DNA from: Heliocidaris erythrogramma
Lineage: Eukaryota > Echinodermata > Echinoidea > Camarodonta > Echinometridae
NCBI GenBank assembly: GCA_025617745.1
Contig: CM046853.1
Coordinates: forward strand, 60,518,611-60,582,610
Length of the DNA: 64,000 bases
Direction: 5' to 3'
In this document: positions 10,336-25,300 of the stretch, piece after piece
Position numbering within the stretch: position 1 is the stretch's first letter
How the letters are laid out: the number at the start of each line of letters is the position of its first letter
The notes under the pieces: model-generated
What the model was told of the DNA's origin: nothing
Seen by the model: the letters and a program-made list of their open reading frames with translations, nothing else
The model's database searches: none
Position numbers and translations under genes: made by a program

Positions 10336-13300
10336 CTTCGAGAGGGAAATCAAGCGGATATAATTAGACCGACTATCGCTAGTATTCTTGACTGGAATTA
10401 AGCCCAACTGTGTATTTGGATCAAAATATCATACCCATTAACAATAATCCCATACAATTCCATCAATCAAAGATGACCAGTGATGAATTTCATATGATTC
10501 AATTTTTCCCTACATGAATTTAATGACAATGTCTTCTTAATTAGTTTCAGGGTTTAGCCATGGCAGAATGCTTTTAACACCACCTTGATGAATTAAAATG
10601 GCCTTATCCAGAATTAATTAACAAACCAACACAGAAAACAGGTTCTATTACACAAATGAAATACAAAATACCTGCTAAATTTCTTACATCTAAAGAAAAG
10701 ATAATATGGGAGTTTCTTCAACATGGATTCAGAGGACTATAGAAAGATGAACACATGAAAGACACAACCCACAGCATAGCCATAAATGATTAATAAATGA
10801 GTAACCTGTTTACAAACCAACCAAAATTGTGTCACACACATACATAATGAGATGTCTAAGAAACAGTCCTTCAAACTTAACCTCACAAAAACAGATTACA
10901 GTGAGAACACTTTCTATACATCAAGCAAAATTTTATCTTCTTTCAATATGTACTCCTTTGCAATCCTGTAAAATGCATCCCCAAACACGAAAATAACCAG
11001 AAAATGATCTCACCTTTCTTGACAGATGTCCATAGATGATCTTTATTGGCACACTGTTCAAATGCCTGAGGTAGCTTCACGTGCCCTGCACACACATACC
11101 ACAGCAAGATACCGAACGCATAGGTGTCCACACTGTTATCGTACTTGCCCGAGAAGAGTTCTGGAGCCATGTGAATCGGTGTCCCTACGATGCTTCCGCT
11201 CATCATGGCCTCAGGCTTGCAGAATCCTAGATCAGTTATCTTACCTCGGTCATGCTTGTCCAACTGATTGGGGGGAAAAGTTGGGTTGGAGAAAGGGTTG
11301 AAAATAAAATTGTTTATTGTAACATGTACATGTATGGAATATCAAAAGTGATAATCGCACAAAATATAACAAAAATTCTCATAGAGTTCTAATAAGAGCC
11401 CCAGGGGGCACGAAGCTCACCTGAGGTGGATCAATTCACATCTGGTGCAGGGGCCCCTATAAAGCCACCCCGAAAAATTTCATGAACAACTTTCATTCTT
11501 CATCTATAGAGGTATCTCTATACACAATACCAAGTCTGAGCTTCCTACCAAGTTCGGTTAAATTCCAATCATGTGTTTTGGAGAAGAAGCTGAAAATGTA
11601 AAAAGTTTATGGATGGCGGACAACTTGCCCCACCCCCCCCCCCTCCAGTATGTTACCCCCACAGACCCCCTATAGGGCCACCCAAAAAAAATTCATGAAC
11701 AACTTTCATTTTTCGTCTATAGAGGTATCTCCATACACAATACCAAGTCTGAGCTATTCCTGGTTCTGGAGAAGAAGATGTTTGAAATTTACATAGCTTT
11801 TACACTTGGGGGCCCTCCCCCTGGGCCCCCCTGGGGGCCACATGTACCATTTTAGCAACTTTGGGTCCCCTACCCCTAAGGATGATTCCTACCAAGTTTG
11901 GTTGAATTCCGATCATGTGTTTTGGAGAAGATCAGAATGTACATTTTGCCTGGCAGCGCCCCCCCCCCCCCCCCCCCCCCCCCTCCAGTATGTTACCCCC
12001 ACAGGGCCCCTATAGGGCCACTCAGAGAAATTTCATGAACAACATTCATTCTTCATCTATAGAGGTATCTCCATACACAATACCAAGTCTGAGCTATACC
12101 TGGTTCTGGAGAAGAAGATGTTTGAAATTTACATAGCTCTTACAATTGGGGCCCTCCCCCTGGGCCCCCCTGGGGGCCACATGTACCATTTTAGCAACTT
12201 TGGGTCCCCTACCCCTAAGGATGATTCCTACCAAGTTTGGTTGAATTCCGATCATGGGTTTTGGAGAAGAAGATGAAAATGTAAAAAGTTAACGGACGAC
12301 GGACGATGGACGAATTTCCATCGCAATAGCTCACTCGAGCCTAAAGGTGAGCTAATAAAAAGTAATCAATATTAAATGACAAATTTTTCTGTGCTCAAAA
12401 AAAAAGTTAAATGCAACATAAACCTTTACTCAAGAGCAAATTTGGATTGCAATTCCTTGTTTCATTGTTAGATTCGGCATAACACATCTTTCATAGAAAA
12501 ATGCCCTTCACTCACCAGAACATTCTTAAGCTTGATATCCCTGTGCACCAGCCCAAGACTGTGAAGGTACCTGACACCTTCGGCAACGTCCAAAGCCACC
12601 TGTAGTCTCTCAGGTAGCTCCATGTTGGCCTTGATAGCAGTGTGAAGATCTCTCTGCATACGCTCCATCAGCAGCAGAACGGCAGGGGAGCAACCCATCC
12701 CACCGTATCCATGGTCAATCACGGACCCAATCACAGCCACGATGCGGTCGTGCTCGGCGATAGACCTGCAGAGCGAGAGTGAAGACATTTGTCATAAAGG
12801 GAAAAGGCTCAGTTATTATTTACTTCTATGTATTCTTTAATGTATTCTCATATTCCCAGCTATATGACTGATGTTCAACCTACTGGTAAAGGTCTTTGGG
12901 GAAAGAGAATGATTTGACAAACAATACATTATTTTACAATTAGCTGAGCTTTGGGACACAAACAAGTGGGCAAACAATTTAGACTTACAATACCTTCATT
13001 TTGGTACTGCAAATTAAAGACTATTGAAATGCAATTATCCATGTGAGACAAAACAAAGTAGTACATGTACTTCTAAAAACTTATTGACAATTATTCTTGA
13101 TATACATGTATGCCTCTAGTTTGCACAGCATGCAATAGGCTTCAAGCCAAACAAATGGCTAATACACGACCTAACAGGCCATCCGATATATTATCCGGCC
13201 AACATAAGAAACAGTTGCATAATTCGATCATTTGGACTTATTGTAGATATCGGTTGTATAATCCAGGTGTGACTGATTATACAATTACAGTGACTAGTGG

Positions 13301-16300
13301 ATTACAGGGCTTCTCTCTCTCTCTCTCTCTCTGATCAATGAACCATATGACTACTACATGTAGGCCTGTGTCACATTATTTGTAGGACCAGTCCGAGTCT
13401 CAATTAAAGCACAATCCAACCTTTGTAAATAGCTGATTTGTGTGAAAGGAGAAAAAAAAAAAAAAAACAGGATGGTGAAAGTAGGAAAGAAATAGGACAA
13501 AGAATGAGAAAGTTAAAATAAATGTTTGAAAAATGAGATCACTACATCTATGGGAATCTCAAATTGGCAATTTGGTGAATAGATTGTGACGTATTCATGG
13601 TAAACTCTCCATTTGTCCGTACACCAAAATATCATTAAATTACGGTTTCTTCTGAGTGCCTTTTCCCTCGGGGCAGTACTCAAAATATATTGTAGACAGC
13701 ATAGTCCTCCAAAAAGAAATAGATACATTTTAGTCCTATTGTGTGTTGGAGCGAATGGAAAAGTTGACCGCCGCTATATCACCGTGACCGTACCGATACG
13801 GCCAATTTGAAATTCCTATGTGCATTGTAATTACAACTTTTAAAAGACATTAACTTTCTTATTGCTTGTCCAGTTTCGTTCAAACTTTCAACAATCTGCT
13901 TCTGTGATTTTTCTGCTTTCACACGATTTATGAAGGTGTGATTGCCCTTAAAGGAAAAGTTGAATGTGCATGGGGGGGGGGGGGGGGGGGGGGGGAGAAG
14001 TGATCAAGATTTGATTCCTTCAATAGAATGCACCACTCCCTGTGTAAATGGAATTTTGTTGTTGTTGTTTCGTTGTTGCTTCATTATGTGCACAAAAAAA
14101 AAATGAAGCTCGAACAAACATAATTGAAAATGTAAGGTTCATATGTACATGAATAGTCTTGTACATCAGAAGTGTTATGCGAAAAATGAAGGAAAAACAG
14201 AAATGTATATAGGATAATAATAATAAAAATAATACTTTAATAGTATATATAAAGTGTTTTTAACATGTATGTTTCAAAAGCATTGAATCTACATGTACAT
14301 GTTAACTTCATTCACATTCCTGTAGGAAATCCCACAGGATAGCTTGAGATTGCAATTCTCTCTGTGAATCACTCGACCACATTGTGAACCAGATATCGTT
14401 TCCTATACAAGTCTCATGGCAGATTGCTTGACTGGATGGATTACTCATCAACACTCGCATCCAAAAATAGATTGCAGAAAGAGAAAAATCATGCTATCTG
14501 ATATTCCAAAGATCATAAACTGCCTCTGCTGGATAAAAAAAGATCTGAAAATGCTGACAGGAAATGAATCTCAAATACAGTAGATTTCCGCATTCCACAA
14601 ACACCCCCCCCCCCCCCACCCCTCAACTCCACTCTCCAAATATTGTTTAAAAATATAGTGCCTATACTATATGAACACAGGCTGGCAGACAGGAAATACA
14701 TCTCAAATACATAACATTTCCAAATTCAACAGAGCTCCCCCCCCCCCCCCCCCCCTGATGATGGGCCAAAGAGAAAGTACGGGTAGGTTGCTGATACGAC
14801 ATGAATCTGAAATACATGAATATTTTCCAAATATCTGCAATTCCATAGCTGTGATGTATTTATGCAAATACACAAACACATATATGGCCATATCATTTAT
14901 CCTGATGAATATTAATCTTATTTGATCATTCCCTCAGGTAATTTTAGCATATTATATACCTAGTAAGCTCTCTTCCTATGATAACTCATAGGCAGATTAA
15001 AGCTAATAGCCAATGTTAGTCAAGGTCATGTTGAGAATAACCATTCTCCTGAATAACATAATTGTAGCATGAATGTAATTTTGTTTTTTCAATGTTCTTT
15101 TTTATAAATTAGTCTAATAATGGTGTTTGATGCAAATAGAGGCACTAATAGGTAAATAAAGAATGCATTTAAGTAAAACAATAATGAAAACATATTTGCA
15201 ATCCAAAATTCAATCCAAAAAATATTTAATAATCATATGTAAACATAAAATACGTAGAACAACAAGAAGAAAAAAATCAACAAACAGACAAACAGACATT
15301 ACCTTGTATAGTGGAATTCCATAGCCAGGTCATTCCAGTGTTTGTCGTCTGGTGGCACCACAGACTTGACAGCACAGTGAGCTACCCCGCCCCAGGATCG
15401 ACAGGAGTACACCACCCCATACTGACCACGTCCAATCTCTCGCTCCAATTTTGGCATTCCTGAGTAGGAGAAACCATTCATTTTTAATCATGTGGCCCAA
15501 TGCCTGGTAATAGACAGTAAATTTATCCATGATTCTGCATTAAGATCATGAAGTACATTATGACGGTTGCATTGCATACAATCTACCTATTATCATTCTT
15601 GATGCGGTTCGCTACATGTCGAATCGGTAATGAAATCCAACATTAAATCTAAATTAGAATGGCATGTTGAAAACCTTGGAAGTACTTTAAAGTATCCATC
15701 AAAATGGCTTGCAAAAGACAAATTTGAGCAATTTTCTTTAAAAAAAACAAGATGAATGCAACTAAGTCTCCTATATGCCTTCACTTATATTCGGTTAAGT
15801 TCATGGCTCAAACTGTTCATGAAATATTGTGATTATCAGACTCAAAAGCCTACAGTTTCATGTTAATTGACCTCTTGAAATATCGTGATTAACAAGGCTA
15901 AAATCTGGAATCTCAGAATTGACCTGTTACATTAACCCTTGACCTACATACCCCAAAATTTAAGCAGATCGTCTCCCTTACATGCTACATACTAGTACCA
16001 AGTTTGAAGTTCATACCTCCAATGGTTCTTGAGATATCGTGTTGACGCCAACACCTGAAATTTCAGAAATTGACCTCTGTGACCTTTGACCTACATAACC
16101 CCAATATCTAACCAGATCATCTTCATAGGGTGATACACACTAGCACCAAGTTTGAAGCTTATACGTCAAACAGTTCTTGAGAAATCGTGTTAAGAATTTG
16201 CGGGAGGAACAGACGGACAACCCGAAAACATAATGCCTCTGGCACCAGTCAGTGAGCGGGGGGCATAATGATCTAACCTTATTTAACATGATTGAATAGT

Positions 16301-19300
16301 ATAATTCCTTTCACTTGGTAGCCTTTTTTTAAGCATGAACGATACATCTTTGTATATTTTCCCCAATGATTGTCAAAATAAGTGAGAAGTTTGCTTCCTT
16401 TCTACAGACAATCACAAATCTTAATTTTATCCTGCCTAAAACGAACCCCTATAAGTGTAAATGCACTTAAGTGAAGAGGCCACTTGCCAGTACTTCTGTT
16501 AATATTCCTGTGGTCATAAAAGGAAATGTACCATACATTTTGAATTGCTACTAGATGAACAAAACAAAACCAGCTACCATTTTCCTACATCCTGCAAACT
16601 TTAATATCATTCAACAATGTAGCAGTCAGAACAAAGTTTAGAGAGTTACCGGTCTTGAATTTGCTATTCAAATAATTAGAAACTGAAAGGCACAGAGATA
16701 GAGAGAATGAGAGGGAGAACGGGAGGGTTCAGAACAAAGTTTAGAGAGTTACCGTCTTGAACTTGCTATTTACATAATCAATTAGAAAGTGAAAGACACA
16801 GAGGAAGAGAGAATGATGGGGAGAAAGGGAGGGAGAGGAGATGGGCTGAGAGAAATAAGAGTGCGTTTGAAAGGAGAACTTAGGGAATAAATAAATCTGG
16901 GAAACAAAGAGCGGGGGGGGGGAATAGTAGAGAAAAACAAAACCAAATGGTTGAGAGAGAGAGAGAGAGAGAGAGGGGGGTCGACACCAGAAAAACTGAT
17001 GTACAATGTCACGGTCATGCCAAAAATGTGATATTGCTTCTCCTTCCACCCAGTCCATTCCTATCAACATTTATTACAATCATCCAATACTGAAATCTCA
17101 GAGAAAAATGTAAATATGAGCTGTGAGTTTGGCCTGGAAAGCTAAAAATTAAGCTGGATGAAATTGAAAAAAGACCTCTTAGACTGCTCCGAAAGTACTT
17201 ATATGTATGTTTCATGGAAAACATGTACTATTCGAGATTCCCTATCAGAATATAACAATTAAAAGTCATAAACCAAACATGAACAAAGAAAAAAGAAAGA
17301 AAGAAAGAAGAAGAAGAAGAAAAAAACTCTCTTTCTCTCATTATTGAATGCTGATCATTGAAAGCATATCAACAACACAGACACTGCAGATGATAAATGT
17401 AAACAGTCTGTTTTCATAGTTTGCACAAACAAACACTTTATGTTGTCAGAAATGACAATCCATCCATTTAAAATAGATAAAGTGCGAGTAAAACAATACA
17501 TGGTATATTCTGATGTATTTCAAAATATGTTGATAAAGGTTTGTTTGTTTTGATGTCATAAAGGACCATTCAGTTTTACAAAAATATTTGTTTAATTCTG
17601 CAGGTTGTAGGCCTATGATGAGAGAGCATAAAATCAGAGACTATATTAGTATCGTCAGGAAGGCTTTATCATTGTGACTCATAACTAATACAATTGTTGG
17701 TGTACCACACAGACATGAAAATGCTAAGGACCTGCCATTGACTTTTTGCTGCCATGATCTCCTAGCAGGTGGTCTCAGAGTACAAGTCATGTTAGACAAT
17801 GTAAAATTAGAAACCTCCATGACCTGAGATTTTCATGAATTGCAAAAAATTCAGTGTTGAAATACATGTACAACATGCAGCATGAAACTTTTGCAAAACT
17901 GGACCACTCACAAAATTTGCGAAAGTCTCATGCATGCAAAAGTGTCTGGATATTATCAGATGTGGAATTTACACACATGAAATAGCTCAAACATGACTTG
18001 TAAAAAAATTTGTATTTTCTCTGCTTTTATTGATGCCAGGAGTCTGAGCGGAAAAACGGGACTTCTAACATTTAAATATTGTAGCTTCAATAGAGAAATA
18101 TTTATTTTAAGTTTTTGGTATTTTCTGAAAGTATAGATATTAATCTACCATCTGACAAAATTCGGAGTAAAATACCATATTGAAATAGGTTTTTACTCTC
18201 ATTCAAAATGACCATTTTTTCATGGACATTCAAACTTTGTGAGCCAGCTTGCTGGTGTCGTACTTCACATCGCTTTTCTGGTATAACTCAAAAACTTTGC
18301 ATTGCCTGATATTCAAAATCTACAGAAGGAAAGAAATATATCTATTCTAAAGGTATGGAAAGTTTCAACCCAATGCAATGAGTACTTCACAGTGTAGGCT
18401 TTGGAGTTTTGACTCAACCTTTTGTGCGACAAACAATAGGACACAGATTAGGCACTCTTAAATGGTCATTCTTCTTTAGAGCTCTTTTCTCTATTGTTTT
18501 GGTCATTAGCTTGTCCGACACTCTGACATTCTCATTGTAATTTATAAGAGTTTGCCTAGTCTATACAAGACAAGTTGTATATCATTTTAAAGCTTAGAAT
18601 CTAAGCTTTCAAACTGTGCTGAAATTTAAAAGACAAAATTTCTGACTTATTGGTCGTTTTGTGATGGAGGGTCACATATGAGGTTTGGGTTTAGCCTCTT
18701 AGGGTTATGGTTCTGGGTAGCGTTTGGTCAAGGGTTGAAGATGGGAATTCAGTATAATGTTAGAAATTGATTTTTGATCAATTTTCACAGTGAGGATTTT
18801 ACTTGCACTATTCATCTGGGCACTTGACAAGCACAAGTACGATAATAATAAGAAGAGCCTATTATTTTTTGCCATATCTTCCATAGATAACCAGGATAAT
18901 CATGAAAGAGTAACTCCTTACCATAGAGAACCATATCCCTGAGTGAGGTACTCTCTAGAGCCAGACGGGCCAAGCGAGGGGCATACACCTTCCTCACTTT
19001 CATCCGCTGTTCCTCCGTCTTCTCCAGCCGGCCGGAATGCTTCTGTTCCAGTTGACGAAGGGATGCGGAGAAGGACTCGTGAGAGTTGTTAAGTCTTGCT
19101 CGAAACTACAGAAGGACAGATCATTGGATGATATGTTTAATAGCCTGGATATGACATGAAGGTATACATTTATAACATATTTCTAACATACACTATAAAA
19201 TGTTTCCCTCCAATTACATAAATCACACACATATATGCGTTAAATGATGAAAAACACTTTAACTGAAGGAATTAAAAAAAAAGTTTTTGTTTACAAGAAG

Positions 19301-22300
19301 CTCTCTTCAATTTTGCTTCTACAAAATTGTATTAATGAGAGATTTACATGTACTAGCAGAAATTTTTACATCCTTTACTGTTTTTATACCAGAGCTCTTT
19401 TAAAACTATCAAGAGCTATATCGCTTTCTGCTCTCATGTATTAATGCTTTTACTGTTCATTCTATTTTCAAAAGTAAAAGAGGAAATTGGTTTCTTAGGT
19501 TCTTTCTCTTTCTTTGTGCAGATCACATCAACAAAACAAACCAGACAATATACTCCTTCAATTAAGTTTCATGAATCACACATACTAGGTGTTAACCCTG
19601 CTTTATAATCAATTCAATTTTCAAAAATCGGTTGGCAGGTCTTTTCTCTTTCTTTAAGCAGATTTTGACTTTTAGATAAAATCTGACCAGTTTGGCCAAC
19701 AAAAATGTAGATAATAAAAGTGAAAGAATATGTTTTTAAAAAAACACATTCAATCTGCTTTGTTATTGTTGCCAGACACCACAAAAGTCACTGCTATCTC
19801 TTATATGCATGCATTCCATAAAGTTTGATCAATGTAATGTTATTTCAAATAACAAAATAGAATCAAGCAAAACTTGTGATGAATGATGCAATCAAAACAG
19901 AGAAATCAAACGCTCGACAAGGTCAAAACAAACAGATTTTGTTGCATCATAATTCTGGGCAAAAGGTTTTTGTGGATTATATTTTTCAAAAAAAAAGAAC
20001 CTTGAAAACGGATGAAAACATAAATTTCCTCCATGGCAACAAATATGCATGTATGAAATCTTTACAATGCTACATGTATAGCACAAACAATTCATATGCA
20101 ACATTTCTCTCTCTCTTTGTTTCTCCATGTTTTAACACACATGTAGACTAGCTTATGTGCTTATTAGAAGCACTTCTCATGAAATGCATTAATTTGGAAT
20201 TGCAGGACTGCACAATTAGAGGGGTCCAGTACATGCAGGCCCCAAATGACTGAAGCCTGCGTTGTGTGTTAACGTGCCCCTCCCTTGTTTCATAGACACA
20301 GGCTATGTTACAGTGGAAAACACTCCGTCCCTCGGATAGGACGTTAACTGGAGGTCCCGTGTAGAGGAAAGTCACCACCTTTGCACGTTAAGAACCCACT
20401 GCACTATTCGAATAAGAGTAGGGGGAAACCCCGGTGTAGTGGTACACCTGTATATCCCAGTCAGTTATATCGGGAGGAGAGACCTAAGGGTTACAGTGAT
20501 TCAGTTCGCTTTTCCCCTCCCAGGCACAGGTGACGCCGAATACTTAATAATAAATTACAATTCTGTTGCAATAGCTTGTTATTCTCGGTACGGGCAGCTG
20601 CTAATTGCTACTCCTACGTGCGAGAACACATGATGCTTTCTCTTACTTCCTATTCCATTAAAACGTGCCAATGGAACCGCCCACACCCTACTGCTTTGGA
20701 TCTTTGTTATTCCCTTACCTGAGAGCAGATGCTTTTAGCCAGCTTGGACTCATCCAGATTGTTGATCATGGTCTGTGCAACTTTCTTCTTCCATTCTGTG
20801 TCTACCCTGGTAGGTGTCTTGAACGGCTTGATTGACTGGAAGAACTGGAGCAGAGAGAGAACAGGGGAGCTTTTTGTCAGTGATTTTTCCGACAACTGTT
20901 ATAAGCTACTGAAATCCTAGCATCTGATTGGCTGAGAGCAAATTTGTCAGTAAAAATCATAGACAAAACACTTGATGAAACGCTCTCCTGATCAGTAGTA
21001 CATAGTCATTATAATCAACAAATATATGTGAAATATATTACTGACTTCATCTACGTGTATATCTAGTAATACAGTCAAGCAGCAGGGCATGACATTAATG
21101 GGAACAAATTTCATTATTTACCAGCCCCCCCCCACCCATCTCCCCAAATATCCAAATCTAAACAGGGGGTAGATATATAGACTGTACCCTTTATGTAGGA
21201 ACAAGCCATTGAGCAATATAGTGTCTCACCTACTTGCGATAACTAGAAATATCGCGATCTCTGTTGCCATGCAACAGAATTGTATCCATTGTGAAATATC
21301 TGCCATAGAATGTAACATCCCATAAAATTTGAGAAGTGCTATTTCATGAAATGCTTGTCCCTTCACCTACTTCTCCTCCACATAACATGCAGGTCCCCAA
21401 GTGTTTCTACAACCCAAGTTTGGCTGAAAAGTGAGTGATGGTTGCAAAGTTATCTGTCATAAGAGAGTCTTGCAGGTAAACTTTAACATTTGACCTCAAA
21501 TGACCTTTGACCTTATCATGTGACCTCCAACGGCACAACATGCAGGTCCCCTTTAGTGGATCTAGAACCCAAATTTGGTTGAAAAGTGAGTGACGGTTGC
21601 AAAGTTAACTGTCATAACATTTGTGACAGACGACGCCATTTGGATCGCTTAGTCTCGCCTTTACCTCCGGTGGGCGAGACAAAAAGTAATCGTGGGAATA
21701 GGACCCTGCTTAGCACACACTTGTACCACCAGTCTTTAAAGTAGTCACCCGAAGAGTCAAAAGTGTTTTGTATTGCTGCAAAATTCATATCACTAGGAAG
21801 GGGAAGCTTTACTGATTAGGTATAACAACTTCCCTGGTCAAGATATGTTTGGGGCCTGCAGTAATCATCTTTCAAAAACGGTATTTGTGAGATCCAGATT
21901 TTCTGCCTTCAGCAGTCCTCCGTAGAGTGTCGCGATGTGTAACGTCACAAGCTTGACAACATAATGAGAGCTGCTGGCTAGGCGCGCCGCATGCATTGAA
22001 AACACATGCAAGTGACGCAATTTTCTCATTGATTTTTCGAGACTTAAGAGATCAAAATGTCGGTTGTAGACAAGGAAAATGAGCTCAATATGGACATAGA
22101 AATCGGTGAAGAAAGTGATTCAGTTTATAGTAACGGTGATGACGATGATGGTGAGGTAGGAAAGATTGAAGGAGAAGAAGGAGAAGGAGAAGAACTGGGC
22201 GATGGTAGAAATCTTCCACAAGCCTAACAGCACGAATCAGATCGGAGCCACGTCTACAGGCGGGGGAAATGAAATGTTGCCTGGGTGAGCCGGGATCGTG

Positions 22301-25300
22301 AAGCATGAACTGATGAAGCTTGTGAAGTCTGACAAAAAGAAGATTTCCAAAAATCACTCTAAAAACGCTAGAAATGTAACATTTGGATTTGGTACTGAAA
22401 GTCTGGCATTATCGTCGTTGAGGAAACTACCATTCACTCCATACAGAAGTGCTTCATTACATGCACTGGTTTCCTCTTTCCCTGTCCATAGACTGCACTT
22501 TATTTTTGCGTGCTAATTAACGAATGAGTGGTTTCCTCAACCACGATAAATCTGAAATAGAAAATGTGACAACAAATTTTTAACCGCGGCTGTCTGACAG
22601 TCTGAGTGAGTCTGATTATTCTCTCAAAAAATATGAAAGCGAAGAAATCAGTCACAAGACGGTGTGCTCGTATAGTAGTATAGGTAACGAAACGTGCAAC
22701 ACCAGCTCCGGATCCCCAGCCATGCAGGCCCTGAACTCAACTGCACAAGCCGCGATAGCCGATACTATAAAGCTGAAGTTGTCAAACTCATTACATTGAA
22801 ATAATTACGCAGATATATTTTATAACGTTTCAAGATGACACACTCCTGAGTGATATGTGGAATGATATCAAATAATTAACATGAAAGATCAGAGCGACAA
22901 TAAATAGAGGAAATCAAACGTGTACATGGGAAACAAACGAGAGTAAACTGGCTGTGTGCGCACCTGGCTGTATATCTGCCAAGGCTGTGACGTCACAATT
23001 CAGACCTCGCTACGACTGTTTTTTGGCTTGGGTTGGGGGTCTGAAAAGGATCTTTAGATATTACAATTTAAGCCTTTTTTTAGGATATATTTATATGACT
23101 TTTCAGCACAAATTTTGCATTTTTCAAGTTGTAATCTTTCCATCCATATATAATTTGTCACTAATTTTCAGTTGTCGTGAATTTTCTTCGGGTGACAAAT
23201 GTAGCAGCAACTTCAGCATTTAAAAATATATAAAAGAGGAAAAATATGTACATGTACTTGTAATTCGTACGAGCTAAGAGGTGTACAATATTGACACATT
23301 ACCAAGGATTTTATCCGGCTTCTACACTATATTTTTGTTCCACAAAACGATATGCACACCTTGAATAAAATTACGTCAGCGTAGCCAGAGAGTACACCAA
23401 GGTCATTGCCTTTGTAGTTTCTCCAGCTTCGGTAATCAAAAGTCCATTGAAACTGCACTAATCTTTGTCAAGGATTTAACTCCCATTGGTAACTTCAACA
23501 TAAGAAAATACATTCCTGGACAACATAGAACCTTTCCTGCAGAGAAACATACCTCCATGGGTGAATGATATGTACAACATGACAATGCAAAAGAGGAATG
23601 TATGGTAAGTTTCTCTAAGGTTCTCTAATTAATTGAAATTCACAATCAACATTAACAGGACAACTACAAAAAAGTAAATTTCTATCTATAAAAGCAGTAA
23701 AATCAAATAAAATGATTAAAAAAGGTGGTTAGAAAGATCTAACAATGAACTTTCCCCAAACTGTTAGTGTTACTCGGATAAATGTGATTAATTCTGAAAC
23801 CTAAGTTGCTATTTAATAGAAATTGTGTCACAAATTACAGTACTTGCAGAAAGATAATCTGAAATCGAAAGCAACAGCACTCAAGTATAATTAGCTCTTT
23901 GCAAACATTGTCATCTGCTTCACTCAACCATTAATAGCATGTACATGTAAATCTTTGTAACATTATCTTGATTCTCCATCATGGTTCTCAGTAATTCCGG
24001 TATTCAATGGCTATAAACATGCCATAAACAAACAATTATTCCCTGTCCCAATGACCACTTGTGTATGTCTCTCCTCTGTGTTTTGACTGTTTTCCATTCA
24101 AACTTCACTACAGGTACATGATGTACATGTAGGCCTACATGTATATAGAGGACGTGTTCTGGGAAAAGGTGAAAAATACTTTGTGAGCTTTCTCGTTCCT
24201 TTTAATCAGTACGGAAGAACATCATGCAAGTAGGAGAGATGTCCCCTCAAAAGGATTGGTCTTCAAATTATGTCCTATTATTTGACATAGCTGAAGTTTT
24301 GGGGCTAAACATTTATGCCATATGCGTGTGCAGTCCCATACATGTACCTATTTCAGTGCGCAGTGCATGTGCTTTTCAGCGAGATTGGATCAATTTCTTT
24401 CATTTTCATGATTCCAAAAACCCCACAGTATACACAAATTCTTATAGACATGATCAACCTTTCCCAATTGCTTTGAGCATGTTTCTTTTACAATGTAATC
24501 ACATTACCAGAACTCAACTTTATCTTTAACACAAATACTTTAAAAGAGAATGTTCTAATGAAGACTGTTCATCTTAAATCCTTCAGATCATTTTGATCTG
24601 TAGGTTTTCATTAATAGTATCATCATTAATTCTCATTGAGGCTGCCTGCAGTCAAGCTGAATCTCTCTTTAGGAAGGATGTATCCCTTCCTTTGCAGACT
24701 TTTGTTGTTGTTTTTCCCCAGCTAGTATGCCATAGGAACAGGCTCAAACAGAAAGCAAGATTCTCTCACTCAGGAGATCGCATAAGGCACAATATCTGCA
24801 AGATCATTTTTAACCTACTTCCCAAGTCATCATTGGCTGCATGAACAAGCTTACCATATATATTAAAAGATAAATTTGAGTTTTGGTCAGGAGATTGAAT
24901 TGTGAAAGAAACTGTCTCAATACTCAAAGAAATTGGGAAAGGTTGATTATATAAGAATTGGTGTATGTTGTAAGGTTTTGAAATCACCAAAATAAGAAAT
25001 TTACTCAATCCTGCCAAGAGTCATAGGTACTGCACACAGAAATGTGCATATGGGCCTACACACCTACACACAAATGTTTCTTGTCATACATGTATTTTGA
25101 ATGTGAGAGCATTTGAAGAGCAATCCTTTTCAGGGAGCATGTCTACTATGATAATCTTCCAAACTAACATAAAAACAATGAGAAAGCTTAAGAATTATTG
25201 TTAACCTTTCCCAGAACTCAAGCTTCCCTTCAACATGGACTTATTGCAAAATTATTGTTTCTTGAGTGACATTAGTCATTTCCAGTCAGTTATACATATG

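Larger units (their letters stand above)
15460..18921. other. DSTYK intron 6
   Basis: 3.5 kb intron. It holds a family A repeat (15880-16268), a short direct duplication (about 16628-16725 and 16729-16825, each with AGAACAAAGTTTAGAGAGTT), a GA microsatellite near 16953-16975, and an old TIR element ending near 18677. No coding sequence recognised. Confidence 0.7.
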
